In this document: positions 51,001 through 63,011 of the stretch, piece by piece
Position numbering within the stretch: the stretch's first letter is position 1
Layout: each line of letters begins with the position of its first letter
Assembly: GCF_018691265.1 (NCBI RefSeq)
Contig: NW_024881322.1
Coordinates: forward strand, 10,157,989-10,221,988
Reading direction: 5' to 3'
DNA length: 64,000 bases
Origin: Tyto alba
Taxonomy: Eukaryota > Chordata > Aves > Strigiformes > Tytonidae
Translations under genes and position numbers: made by a program
The notes under the pieces: generated by a model
The model's input: only the letters and a program-made list of their open reading frames with translations
Told to the model about the DNA's origin: nothing
The model's database searches: none

Positions 51001-52663
51001 ACCACTCCCGTCTGATGTGGATCATACAAGTGAAACAAAACAGTTAAAGCTGAGTGATGTGTTAGGTCACTAGGCCTGGAGATGAAGTTATGTATCATTA
51101 CTATTTTGTAATTTATATTTAAACCTGGAAACTATAAATGAGTTTAAGATACAGAGGAAAGGATGTTCTGGATCCAGAAAGTGTGTTACTTAAAATTCTA
51201 GGTATGTTGGTGGCTCTCTTGTGCTATATACACCGCTTGACTTGCATTAAAAAGGAAAATCTAACAGAATTTTTATACAAGAGGCCAATGTATTTCTGCC
51301 ATCTGTAACTGAAGTTCCTGTCTGTTTCTCTGAGTGTTTCACATGCTGAAACTTTGGGCAAACTGGTAAAAGTGAAATTAGCAGTAGATTCATATGGAAA
51401 AGTTTTGAAGTTTTAAGCTTGTGTTAATGAAAACTTATAAAGTAGTTATGAGATATTAACTGTATAGTTGGAGATAATTGAGAACATTGAACAAATTTAG
51501 GTGAAAAATGTGTGCAGTCAGATTTTAAATCTTCTATGTGCTCAAAGTTGAAGGTAAAACTAGATTTATAGATATTTGTATAAAATAAGCCTGTTCTGTT
51601 TAACATGTAGTTATAAAATACTGAATTTAAACACACATGTACAGTATAACATTACTGTGCTGTTTTACAGAGCAAAAGGCTGAAACTAATATGTCATTTT
51701 GGGAATACCTGGAAGATTATTTACTTATTCTTAACAGGATTACCATTTTTATAGCCTGTTTCATCATTTAAATGAAGCTAGAACCTCTCTCATTTAAGCA
51801 TCAAACAGCTGCCTGCAGCATGATAGAGATTTTGTACACATAGAAGTGGAGAGGGAATAATTTAAAAGAAATTATCAGCAAAACTCTCCCAGATAGGTAT
51901 GATGGCCATATCATTGCATTTCTATCAGCATATACTTATATATAAATATATATATATATGATATATATTATATACTGATGTATAAATACACTGATGAAAT
52001 AGATACTGATCTAAAAACATATCAGTATATATTTTTATACTGTGTTAATAGTAACACATGCAACTCTACCACTAATATGTGTATTAAAAGAGAAAAGGTC
52101 ATAAACTTTCAGTTGGGCTTCAGATTGAAATTCACCAGCTTTGGTCCTGAATTTCACCAAATTTGAACAGTGAGGATAACTCATGGATCAGCAGCTGACT
52201 TCGTTAACAAAGAAATTAAAAAAAAAAAAGACTGATTAATAGTAACTATGAAGTTAAAAAAATCAGGAAGCAGCTAAAATAAGCTTTCCTAGATATATCT
52301 GAAATATAAATCCCTTGTTCCCTAATGGATCTCCAATTACTTTATTACACTGTTGGACCATCTTCCACCAGGAAATCTTTTTTCAGGAAGAAATTGTTAG
52401 GCTACATTACCATTTATACTAGGAACAGCATATGGGATGACATAGCTGTTAGCGATCTGTGAACAAGGAATTGCTGTGTACATTTCCATGTACTGAGTTT
52501 GCAGTGGATATATGCATTCACATTCATCCATATATACGTGTTTCCCGTCTGTATTTGTGCTCAGGACCCGTACTGGGGAAACAAGTTTGTTACCCCTCCA
52601 GCCCCTGTGGTGAGCCTGTGGGACTGCCCGGGTGTTTGGCACCTGGGCTGTGTGCAACAGCCG
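48001..52663. other. Intergenic stretch, no gene recognised
   Basis: Slightly higher GC at 48960-50330, with open frames of up to 123 codons (49324-49695) that resemble no known family. AT-rich again to the right. A TA-rich microsatellite lies at about 51935-51976. Confidence 0.4.
51935..51976. repeat. TA-rich microsatellite
   Basis: An imperfect (TA)n run reading TATATAAATATATATATAT and then GATATATATTATATA. It is likely length-variable. Confidence 0.7.
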
Positions 52664-53081
52664 TCCTTACAACCGGGAGTGTTCCTTACAACCGGGAGTG
52701 GTCCTTACAACCGGGAGTGTTCCTTACAGCCGGGAGTGTTCCTTACAACCGAGAGCGGTCCTTAAAACCGGGAGCGGTCCTTACAGCCGGGAGCGGTCCT
52801 TACAACCAGGAGCGGTCCTTACAACCGGGAGTGTTCCTTACAGCCGGGAGTGTTCCTTACAGCCGGGAATGGTCCTTACAACCGGGAGCGGTCCTTACAA
52901 CCGGGAGTGTTCCTTACAACCGGGAGTGGTCCTTACAACCGGGAGCGGTCCTTACAGCCGGGAGTGGTCCTTACAACCGAGAGCGGTCCTTACAACCGGG
53001 AGTGTTCCTTACAACCGAGAGCGGTCCTTAAAACCGGGAGCGGTCCTTACAACCAGCAACAGTCCTTACAACCGGGAGCAC
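52664..53081 (+). repeat. 19-bp minisatellite, 22 copies
   Basis: Twenty-two back-to-back units of consensus TCCTTACAACCGGGAGTGT, all exactly 19 bp with no length variation. Variation is confined to a few sites: ACAACC/ACAGCC/AAAACC, CGGG/CGAG/CAGG, and the last three bases (TGT, TGG or CGG). Units 21 and 22 are the most diverged. The unit contains no stop in any + frame, so all three + frames stay open across the array and give a 19-residue protein periodicity. The resulting frames (for example 52459-53031, 52632-53180, 52850-53374) are by-products of the repeat, not evidence of a gene. Confidence 0.95.
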
Positions 53082-56000
53082 CTCCTGTGCATGTGCGGCG
53101 TGCGCAGGCACTCTGTACAACTAGAGCAACAGGCAGGAAACCACGACAGCAGAGCCAACTTTGGGATGACTCAGAGGTGATTTCTGATCCTCTAGCACAT
53201 GCTACATTGCGAGAAATCAAGCTGCAGCTCACAAATAAGGTGAGTCATCCGGCCAAGGGCTTGCGCTGTATCACCCTTTTCCAGCCAGACCCTTCATCAA
53301 TAGATAAAAATATATTGCCAGCCACAAAAAAACTTCCCGTTTCTGATAACAAGTCACTATTTCTCTCCCAATGACGACCCCGTTTGACGTACGATCATTC
53401 ACTACACGATCAAACCCCAGATTTCCTGTTCCCATCCACAGGAACATATGACAGAAATGATCACTTGTGGTTTATCTCATGCTTTTGTCACACACTGGGG
53501 AGGCGTATGGCATTTAGCCTTCAAAGTCTGCAGTGAAAAAAGCATGGCCTATGCCAGCTGAAAGTTTGGCTGCTGCTGGTCTGGGCAGTACTTCTCTAGG
53601 CAGATACATGCTGCGTACGAGGCAGGACTTGGCATCCATTAAATGAGTTGAACCAGCCTAAAGCCTGGAATGTTAAAGTGACATCTAAGACATGATCTAC
53701 CATTACAAAATGTTTCTGAATGTGACACCAGCATTCACCGTGTGTAGCCAGCAGTATTCTAAGGACTGGGGTATAATTTTGAAAGGTACAGTTGGCTAAA
53801 TGTGACGACTGAAGACATTGTGTCAACATACCATTCCTAATAATTTTATTATCTTTGAACAGATATACAGCAAATCGTTTAGAGATATATAGTCTTTTCT
53901 ACTTCCATGTATTGGATCAGTGTCTGAAAGAGTCAATAAAGAGAATTACTCAGCACAATTTTTTTCCTACATAAGCTTGAATGAGTACGGATTGAAAAGT
54001 TTCAACTCCTTTGACACATTCTTTAGAGTCAGAATAGGTTAAGAAAATTTTGTTTAGATTTAGCCTTCTCAGTGTGATCTGCTCAACCATCTCTGCCTTG
54101 TGTGCTCCTTATGTTTATAAAATACCTACTATCTTACTTTTCCTTTTAAATGGCCACATAGTGACAATTAGTAGGGAATTTAAACACAAAATCAAAACAA
54201 ACTCTTACAGCAGCCAAATCATGCTCCCACTGCTTGACTATTTTATTCATTATGGTCATAAAAACATACCTCAGTTAGCCTCTGGCAAAGTTTTTAGTGG
54301 CTATTTTACTGTGCTGTTTAATTTCCACCCCTATCTTAGAAAGGAACAAAATTTTCTACGCAATATGGCTGTGCAGATACTAGCCTGTCCCACCATATTC
54401 TGCTTGGATGACACCACAGTTCAAGTATTCTTGCAATTTTCCTTATTTTCAGGTCTGGTATTGTCTAAACCCCTAAACCTTTCCTCAAGCATATTTTGGT
54501 GCTCACAATGTATCTTGACAATACAGTTGTCTAATCCTCTATTTTTTCTGCCCTGCTGGGATTTACTACCATGGATGTGCTAAAGCTTTTCACATATACA
54601 TGTTCAGATTTCCTCTGCAGATGAAGATGTCCCAGTCAAAACAGGAGCTTGCAACAAGGTTTTACAAGTTGAAGTTCCATAAAATACAGAGAGGTCTGAA
54701 TTCAGTCCAGTCAAGCTAACTATTCTGGTGGTCCTTAAAGTAGGCTCTGAAGATCTTTAGATCTGATGAACTAGAAACCACCTCTGTATCTTTACCAGTT
54801 AACTTTGATTGAAAATACTTATGTGAATCTCAGTTACAATCTTTGTTACCTGATATCACAGGTTTTGTTCTACAATACAGGAAGCTGCTTCAAGTCAACG
54901 TATTTTCACTTTCCTACACTTCCTAGATTCCACTGCAGAGACCACTTGTCTTTATCTCTCTTTTAGTAGAGTCCCAACCAGGACATATAAGTAATTGAAA
55001 ACTGTACATGAATCTGGTGAAACAGTGTATTTGGACTGCCAGCGAGCAAACTACTATTCTGTTTTCAGTTGGCCTAGATATGATCCGGATCAGAGTTATC
55101 AGTTTTTTTGATGAGGGCTATTTGAGCTGTTGAAAAACATTTATTATTTCTTGTGGCACGCTTGTGTTCGTGGGTGGGCACATAATATAGCTACAAAGGA
55201 TGAACCCAGTGTTATACTCTAGTATTCTATAAGTCAGTATGTAGGATTCTGAATATGTTTCATACAACCAAAAGACAAACCAATGTATGGGCAAGGAATG
55301 ACAAATATATAGAACTATTTATATACAAATGGCCAAATACAGAACTTTAACAAAGGCAGAAATTAAAATATATATTGTTGTGTGTACTACATGCAGAACT
55401 ATTAACCATGCTGTCATTCACATCATTTTGAGATTCTAGGGTAAGGTAGAATAAAACATCCCTGATTTTTCTTGCTCTAAGGTGCCAAGTCCCAGAGGTG
55501 ATAGAGACATTACTTGGAAGGGTTAATGCCCATATTTATCATGACTTCCAATACACTGCATTCTCTCAGTTCCTTTTCACCTGCACATTTTCTGCATATT
55601 CTATGGTAGTGTTCACGAACCTTTCTTTTATGGTACAAAGAGTGCAAAATTTTATGTATTAGTAACATCCTTTAGGGTTATCATTCATGGTGTCTTCAGG
55701 TCAAATTAGGGGGATATACCCACCACTGGCTTTCTCTGAAAGCAAGCTGTCAATTGCATTTTGTTAGCTATGATTTATGGGCAAAACTAATATTAATTAT
55801 CTCTCAAACATCCATAACTGTAATTTGTAGTAGTCTTGGACTGCCACCTAGAAGATAACAGCCTGTATTTGAAGTCATTTGGTCTCTCACCTTGAGAGCA
55901 CATGCTGGTGTGTCACAGTAAGTCCTTATGGAAAATTGCTTAGATTGTTAATTTATTTATCCTGTTTTGTTGTTTATCAATATAGTTCTAAAACAGAGAA

Positions 56001-59000
56001 CTAGTGCACCAGCAACAGCCTGTGTAATGGAAATCTGCACTTGTAGCAGCAAGCACCACATTCTTCAGTTTTGCAACTTTATGAACCATAACAGCTATTT
56101 TTGTTTTCAAGTAATAAAAAGGTTCACCATTTCCCATATTTGGTATTTTTCACAAAAAAAAAAAAAATCAGAAAGCTCTTCCACTGTTGTTAGATCCATG
56201 GTCTGCTTACTTACACAGAGAAAGCCAGTACACACATACAGAGCTTTGGGGTTACACAGACTGCTGCATGGCCAGGCTAAGAACAGTTCTGCAGAAGAGC
56301 TGGAGAGGGCAGACATTCTCTCATCATGAGCAACCCTAGAGTGAATCCAGGCAGAGAGGCAGGAGGAACACCAGGACACATTCAAGAAATCTAGCAAGTA
56401 AAAGGCACAGACTGAATAAACCGCAGCACCAACATGCATGTGGACTATACAGCTGCAGAAAAGATCACAAGAGATTATAAATGAAGGTGATTAAAGTCTC
56501 TAGTGTGTTTACTAGCAGGTAGTCATCACAGATACATAGGTACTGGCATCTGAGCACATACTAGGGCACATAAAAAGACTGACTTTCAGCAAAAATCCAT
56601 CTTTAGTTGTGTATCAAGGGTTACAGGTCCCAGCAATGCCTACAACTGGTTTTCATTACTTTGTAAAAGAATGTTAGTCATCTGAAACTAAGTCACTCTG
56701 GGCATTAACAACTCATGACAAAGAGCAGACCTGAAATCAAGTGCTATGCACAAAACGGAGTGAAATAGTCTTGAAGTTACTCAGAAAAATTATGTAGTCA
56801 TTCATCATAAAGCCATTTTGATTTACCCATTGCATATTTTCAGTATATGCACAGAATCTTTTTGATTCAGGAAAAAATGACAGTAGATTCCTATCTCTTT
56901 TTCTTTCATGCCTTTTATAACAACCACTAAAAGTATGTCATCATCAAATTCGTTAAGGATTTTACAGAACTATGTGCTCTAACCTAAAGAATCATCTTTT
57001 TATTATACTTGTTCCACTTTCAGTGGAGACTTGAAGAGTTTAGTGATAGTGTTTATTATTGAAGGACATCATATATAATCAACAAGCTGCACTGAAACTG
57101 CCCAAGTTGGCAGCTAAAACACTCTGACAGAAGAAAGTCCTCTGGGGGGAATAAAAAGTAACATAGACACCATGTACAGTCTCCAATTAAGGTCTTGCCT
57201 TTGTGTCTCTTTAGATATGATGTTTCAATCATCATCCCAGGGACCAAGAGAAGCAACAGTCATTGACCGTTATTCCCCAAATAAATTCACACTAGTACAA
57301 TGTGATCAAGTATATAGAAAGAAAGAGGTTAAAGATAAAAAGCTGGAGAAAATATTTTTCCTTATTCAAGGCCCTTATTAATAGTAATAAGGAAATTTCC
57401 CTTCCTTCCTACCCCACCCCAATCAGGTATACACCTTGACCCAACAATTACTAGGAAGTAACATGCAGACCTAATTCCTCACTGAAGTGTTGATGATCAG
57501 AAAAAAAAATTGAGTAAGGCACAGCATGAGATCCAAGAAGAGGTTCAGCTGCTGATTAACAAACAGATGACACAACTCTAATCTTCGTTTACTACTTGTT
57601 TCTAAATTTTGCAAATGTGTTGATGGGAATGGGTGCAGTGAAAATCAACCTCTTCTTTTAAGTCCAATATTCTCAAATATGAAATTTATGAATGAGATCC
57701 TTTTACATTAAATATTTTGTGATATCCAAAGCCTACATATAATCCATTCTAGCAGAGCGATTAAAGAACAGGCTGTGTCAGCCTTTTAACATTTGGTACA
57801 TGAGCATTACCTCATTCTAATGTTACTTTTCAAGACTTTTTCTTTCCCTTATATATAAAAAATTGGGTGCTCATGAAAAAAGTGGTCTGGACAAAGAAGT
57901 TAGTTTGAGAAGGAAACTCCAAAAACATAGCCTACGTTTTAGGGCTTTAACTTCCACATGGTGGGTGGGTTAAATATCTCATCTTTTGTAGTTTCTTCAA
58001 ATTTTATAAGCCTATTAAGGTTTCAAAAGTAGTTTTCCTACTTTACTAAGGAAAAGAAATATTATTTAAGGGCATTCCCCCACTCCCAAGCAGGCCAATG
58101 CAGAGTCTATACTAGTTTTAAAACTAGAGCTTTCCAGTAAAACAAGGTAGGAAGTGATTAGTTTTGTCTATATAAATGCATTATTTCTGATCCGAATGTA
58201 GTCTGTCTTGCCACCTAATCAATCTAATCCAAGATGTTAGGGCATAGAACAATCTCATCACTGAAAACTTCTGCAGCTCTGTGGAAACATTGCCTCATTC
58301 ACACTGCTGCAGAACTAACATCTGCCAACTTGAGATAATTTAGCAGTGAGAAAGAACATCTATTCTAGTTCCTTTAAGTTCTGTTACCCTACTTTTTTAT
58401 TCATATTAGTTTCAGGTAATATAATTAACTCTTCAGTAGGATCTTTGCAAGTCATGCTTTGGTGAGCAGTCTCAGAAAGCTTCAGAAAAGTGTCAAGAAA
58501 GCCACTGAAACTAGACTTTCTTAAGATGCAGTAGATACACATAACAGCATTTAGTATGCCTGGGCAGGGCTTCAGAAGTAAATTGGAAGCATGGTTGATT
58601 TATAAATCAGAAACAACCAGCATACGTGAAATATGAATATTTTAGAGATATCTACATTACATTTGAGATAATCCTTAAACCTATACCTCCATAAAGAAAT
58701 TCTCACCAGCTGGGATGCTTTTAAGAGTTTATCTATATATGAAAATAACCACATTGTCTAATCATGTTTTCTATCTGTGTAAATGAACTCCATCTTTATC
58801 TTCTGTGAAGTTTTGGGACTGCTGAGATGCAAGCTTACATCTGAAAAATAATACTCTGTTCTGAACCATCTGAACTGTGTGGTCACAGTCCTGTATTCAT
58901 AGCAAGAGAACATGAGTGGTCACTGTTATTTGATTTCAAGATCCTCCTTTGGTCAGCACAACTTCCTCAAAAAATTTCCTATTTTCATCCCCATCATCTC

Positions 59001-59084
59001 ACAATTTGCAAGTAACACAGAGTGAAGGCAGATTTCTAATTAGATTCCATGAGTAATTTTTTCGTGTTTTAAAGGCTAAGTTCG
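53082..59084. other. Long intergenic stretch, no gene recognised
   Basis: AT-rich. The longest open frame is 54050-54583 (177 codons); it begins with TTG, has its first in-frame ATG only about 60 codons in, and matches no family I know. No repeat family assigned. Confidence 0.45.
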
Positions 59085-59283
59085 GATTCTGCCTAGGGGG
59101 AGGGAAACAGAAGAGAAACAGTGCAGGAAATGGCACCGTTTCCTCTGACCCCTGCTCCCCCAGCTCCCTCCCCATATCCCTCCCTGCATGCCCGGAGCTT
59201 GGCTCCCCAGTGCCATGCCAGCCCCAGACTGGCAAAAGAGGGTGGGGGGGGGAAAAATGACCCTTGGAGACTGAGCAGTGAGC

Positions 59284-59311
59284 GGGGCTGGGGTGGGGTG
59301 ATGGCCCGGGG
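59284..59311 (+). other. G-quadruplex-forming motif
   Basis: Four runs of four G (59284-59287, 59290-59293, 59295-59298, 59308-59311) are separated by loops of 2, 1 and 9 bases. A further seven-G run follows near 59329-59335. It sits just downstream of the inferred transcription start. Confidence 0.5.
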
Positions 59312-59422
59312 AGGCAGTTAGAGTCGTTGGGGGGGTGACTGGTGGGCAGTTGTGGGCATCCCCAGGCGAGCGGCTGGTCAAGGGCAAGGTGTGCACGTGA
59401 GTGTGGGGCTGAGGGGTGCCCA

Positions 59423-59482
59423 TCTGCTCCCGGGTGGGCTCCTCTGCTCCTGGGTGGGCCCTTCTGCTCCCGGGTGGGTCCC
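59423..59482 (+). repeat. 20-bp tandem repeat, 3 copies
   Basis: Three adjacent copies of TCTGCTCCCGGGTGGGCTCC with two or three substitutions. The spacing is exactly 20 bp. Confidence 0.85.
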
Positions 59483-59700
59483 CACCCCAGGGGTGAGCAG
59501 GCACCCAAGCCTCTGTGTGACAGTGTGCTTGTTCGTAGAGGGTGTGTGCCAAGCCTCCGGTCGCACAAGCATCTGAGCGTCCTGGCTATGGGAACCTGGG
59601 TAACTTGCTGCCCCTGAGCAGGCGCGTGTCCGCGCCTTTGTTCTCTTATCCATGCTTCTGGGTATGTGTGTGTGCGTGCAGAAAGGGGGCTCAGGCACGG

Positions 59701-59726
59701 GAGCGCGTGCGTGCGTGCGTGTGTGC
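59701..59726 (+). repeat. GCGT/GTGC microsatellite
   Basis: An alternating purine-pyrimidine run GCGCGTGCGTGCGTGCGTGT, with Z-DNA potential, near the 3' edge of the CpG-rich block. A similar short (GT)n run lies at about 59661-59676. Confidence 0.65.
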
Positions 59727-59880
59727 CCACCCAGGCGTGCTCAGGGAGAGGGCCTGCGCAGATGAGTGTGCACCCGTGGCACGGAGGTGTGTGCCTGCAC
59801 ACTCGGGTGCCTGTAGAATGACGCGAGTACTTGTGGAAGCATGCAGGCACGCGTGTGTGTGCAAGCTGAAATTTGGTGTA

Positions 59881-61814
59881 CCTCACTGAGTGTTTTCCAG
59901 CCATGATTTTTTGTATTTTATCCAGTTTCATAGAATTCAAGGGTAGGGAGCAGATGGTCCATCAGAGTGCTACCTAGGCACATGCAGGGACCCACTGTCA
60001 TACCCAAGTGCTTATACACAAGGAACTACGTGTCTGTATGCATGTACATACACACAGGTGCATGTCAAAATCTCACAAGCACTTGAATATTTTCATGTAT
60101 ATATGTGTATGAAGGTTTGTGCTAGGATATTGAATAAGTCTGAAAACAATGTGCATATTTGAATGTCAGTTTGACAATGTATGTGAGTGCAAGCCCTTGT
60201 CTATTTTTATATGTGAATAGTCTGGGGAAGCAGTTTTGGTATTAAAGTATGTGGTAAGAAGCGTAGCATTTGCACATACTTGACAAAGTGTGGACAGCAA
60301 AATGCCTTGTGTCAAGGTTAGAGAAGCATGTTGCTTGTATTTTAGATAATAAAGAAAATGTGCTTCTCTGTTCATGCTTTATCAGTATAATACTGACTGC
60401 ATTACTGAGAGAATGTGCTATGCGAAAATTTTATTAAAAAGTGTAGATGTCACATGTATCTTCACATCTGTCTAATTCAGCTCTATGCCAGATTAGCATG
60501 TATATTTGTATATTTGCACACAGTAATGTGTTCTGCAGTGCTTTCATTTGCCATTTGAGAATGTATGATTGCACGTTTTGAATTGGGGAGCATGAGTGGG
60601 CCAGTTGGGAAGTATAGTCCATTGTCATGTATGTGGTATACATTTTGTAGTTCTAGTTTTGCAATGCATTAATTGTTATTGCTCAGTGACAGTAGGTAAC
60701 AGTGAAAGACATGCTCTTTTGCCTGAGATTTCCCACTAAAGTGGCATATTTTCATCTGTCAGTTTCCTATAGTTTCTACAGTCAGCATCATATCCTCAGA
60801 GTCTTTAAAGGACTGAAATTAATGCCATAATAATTATTGTCTTGCTACCTGGTTTAAATCATTTGAAGAAAACCTGAATTTAAAATTTTGTTCCTTTATA
60901 ATATTTTTAGATGAAATGTGAAACCAGCATCAGGGCACGAGTTCTCACATAGGCCACTATGCCTCAATTTGTGATCTGAAGGGAGCAGCTCCAGGGGGAA
61001 TGCCAGAATAGTTCAAACTCTGCAAATATTTGCTGGTCAACTTGTCAGATATCTGAACCAGGGGAGGTCACATTCATGGTGGCACTTGCATCTTCCCCAG
61101 GACAAAGACTACCATCTTAACCAAAAGCTTTAGAAATCTTCACTCAAGCTGCTGATGCAGTGATAGCATTTATTGTTCAGTCAAGCTCCATTTGGAAGAT
61201 AAAGTCAGACTTCATCCCCATGTGTAACTAACTTAACTGAGATAGTTTTCCTACCTAGTTCATAGTTAACTGTCAATTTTTTTTTTAAAAAAAGAATATT
61301 TTTTGATTAATTACATAATAATGAATGCATCAGGCTTCAGATTAGTTACGAAACACATGTAAGTCATTGTTTTTCATGTATCCCAGAAGATTTGAAGCCT
61401 GATTTGATGTCATTAGAGTTGAAGATTTTTAATCAATATTTTTCTGAAATGGTCCACTGTTACAGCAGCTGTCATCCCATACAAGGTCCCTGTGGCCATT
61501 CTGAACAGAGTAATTATAAGCTTGAAAAATTGTTGAGGCCAAAAAATTTTGAAGACCCTAACAGATTAAGAAACTAAATTTTATTCTGTTTCCTGTGCCA
61601 CGTGGATTTTGCAAATAAGTTGTATATTGCTCCACAGTATTCTAACATGGGGTGTTAACTGCTATTGTTGTAGGAGCTTCATCAAGTTAACATTTATGGG
61701 AATTAGAAGGCAGTGTCATGCTGAAAACTGTATAAATCAGTTCTGCATGTCACATGTTCTTTTAAAAAACTATTAAATGTGCTTCAGATTTTGATATGTT
61801 TCCTATAATCACAG
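59881..61814 (+). other. NME8: Probable NME8 first intron
   Basis: G+T-biased on the + strand to about 60670 (many TGTATGTG-like motifs), then ordinary AT-rich sequence. No exon was identified. Confidence 0.35.
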
Positions 61815-61851
61815 GGAAATGGCAGTCAAGAAGAAAGAAATCCAGCTCCAG
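61815..61851 (+). CDS. NME8: NME8 coding exon with start codon
   Basis: The acceptor AATCACAG ends at 61814. After four untranslated bases (GGAA) an ATG at 61819 opens 11 codons, MAVKKKEIQLQ, matching the human NME8 N-terminus (MASKKREVQLQ). The donor GTATAA follows at 61852. The exon ends in phase 0. NME8 (TXNDC3) is an axonemal thioredoxin-NDPK fusion protein found in sperm tails and motile cilia; human mutations are linked to primary ciliary dyskinesia. Confidence 0.85.
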
Positions 61852-61944
61852 GTATAAATTCTAAGTACTTGAACAATTCTAGAGATGAACAGATTTTTTT
61901 TCTGCCTTTCTAAGATGTTAAAATGTCAATTCATTTTATTTCAG

Positions 61945-62002
61945 GCTATAATAACCAATCAAAACCAGTGGGATGAAATGTTGCTGACAAAAGGTGTAGT
62001 AG
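61945..62002 (+). CDS. NME8: NME8 coding exon 2, start of the thioredoxin domain
   Basis: The acceptor TTTTATTTCAG ends at 61944. The exon encodes AIITNQNQWDEMLLTKGVV plus one base of the next codon, parallel to human INNQSLWDEMLQNKGL. I place the donor at 62003 (G|GTACTG) because only this choice keeps the reading frame into exon 3 with the same residue count as the human protein. The earlier GT at 61996 would leave an in-frame stop at the junction, and the one at 61994 would delete conserved residues. Confidence 0.85.
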
Positions 62003-62904
62003 GTACTGTTACTATTTTTTGTTTATTCTCTCATGAAGACATGTACAGTTTTTCATACTCATATACCATATCATCTTAATAGATACTATCATAAATCTAG
62101 AAGACTAGTGTTGTATTATCTTTTAAAGAAAGGTTATATTAATGCATTTATAAATGTATACATTGTGTTTATGAATAGAAACTGTCTTTTATGATAAATA
62201 AATACTTGTCACAAATCATATTATCCATTATTTTATCCACTGTTATACACCGATGTTTAGAAAATACTTTTCCAATATGATATTCTGTATAGTAGGGGGT
62301 TGGACACTTCTGTGGTAGTTTTTCCCTAAAATGTTGTACAGACTCTATTAATACTGTACAGTTGTACTTAACAGTTAATCAGTCAGCATTCCTGAGAGTT
62401 CATGTTCTATGATGTGTATTATCCTCCAGTTTTCAGTTCGCTAAGTCCAATAACAATGTCTCCTAGGTCTCTTAGGAACTGTATTTCCGTAGAAGGAACA
62501 GATTTGTAATAGGATCATATCTATAAAGGAGTAGCAATGGGAAAGAAATGATCTTCATGGGCTCAGGGAGGTAAAAGTCTTGTAGAATAAAGATCTGGAT
62601 AAGAATGAAAACCAACAGTGAGTAAAGAAAAAGAACAATTAAAAGGAAAATATATATGAAAGAAATATAGCTGTTTGGATTATTCATCTCAAATAGTATT
62701 GTGAAGTAGCTCGTTGATATCAAAAGTCATTGAAATAAAAGATGAAACTGTGATGTGTCCACTGAATACATTGATGTATTCATTGACAAGAAGACTGAAA
62801 GATGAACGTGAACACCTTCCCAGTACTGTTCCAGCACATAAATATGTCTCATTTCATAAGTTCCACAAGTCAGCTGTTTGTAATTCCTAACTATTACATT
62901 TTAG

Positions 62905-63011
62905 TAATAGATGTGTATCAAGCTTGGTGTGGTCCTTGCAAAGCTGTGGTGAATTTATTCAGAGAACTGAAGAATGAGTTTGCTGAAGATGATGTGTTGC
63001 ATTTTGCAGTG
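62905..63011 (+). CDS. NME8: NME8 coding exon 3 with thioredoxin active site
   Basis: The acceptor CTATTACATTTTAG ends at 62904 and a good donor (G|GTAAGG) follows at 63012. The exon completes the codon split at 62002 and encodes VIDVYQAWCGPCKAV, then NLFRELKNEF and DVLHFAV: strand beta-3, the WCGPC redox motif and helix alpha-2 of a thioredoxin fold. Both active-site cysteines are intact, so the redox-active form is retained as in the human protein. It ends in phase 0. The following exon (ADNIV...PVFLF region in human) was not found before the window ends, and the three NDPK domains must lie further right. Confidence 0.92.

Larger units (their letters stand above)
59085..59880 (+). promoter_or_regulatory. 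NME8: CpG-rich block, probable NME8 promoter and first exon region
   Basis: A GC-rich, CpG-containing block lies about 2.5 kb upstream of the first NME8 coding exon, whose own acceptor shows that at least one untranslated exon lies 5'. The + strand is C-rich at about 59140-59225 and abruptly G-rich from about 59240 (runs GGTGGGGGGGGG, GGGGTGGGG, GGGGGGG). Such a switch to positive GC skew is typical of the start of transcription in CpG-island promoters, here pointing rightwards towards NME8. The 313-codon minus-strand frame across the block is low-complexity and I consider it spurious. Confidence 0.5.

Noticed and set aside
52664..53081. Considered as a CRISPR-like array
   Set aside because: Units are directly adjacent with no spacers, the unit is too short, and the genome is eukaryotic.
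52459..53374. Four overlapping + frames of 88-190 codons with a repeating 19-residue pattern
   Set aside because: They are produced by the 19-bp minisatellite in different registers; no flanking coding sequence or splice context supports them.
54050..54583. 177-codon + frame
   Set aside because: Starts at TTG, first ATG about 60 codons in, no recognisable family. One frame of this length is about what chance gives in 64 kb of AT-rich DNA read in six frames.
58999..59940. 313-codon minus-strand open frame, the second longest in the window
   Set aside because: It crosses the GC-rich block, is low-complexity (His, Pro, Arg, Thr, Gly), has no domain, and runs against the inferred NME8 direction. 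GC-rich DNA has few stops.
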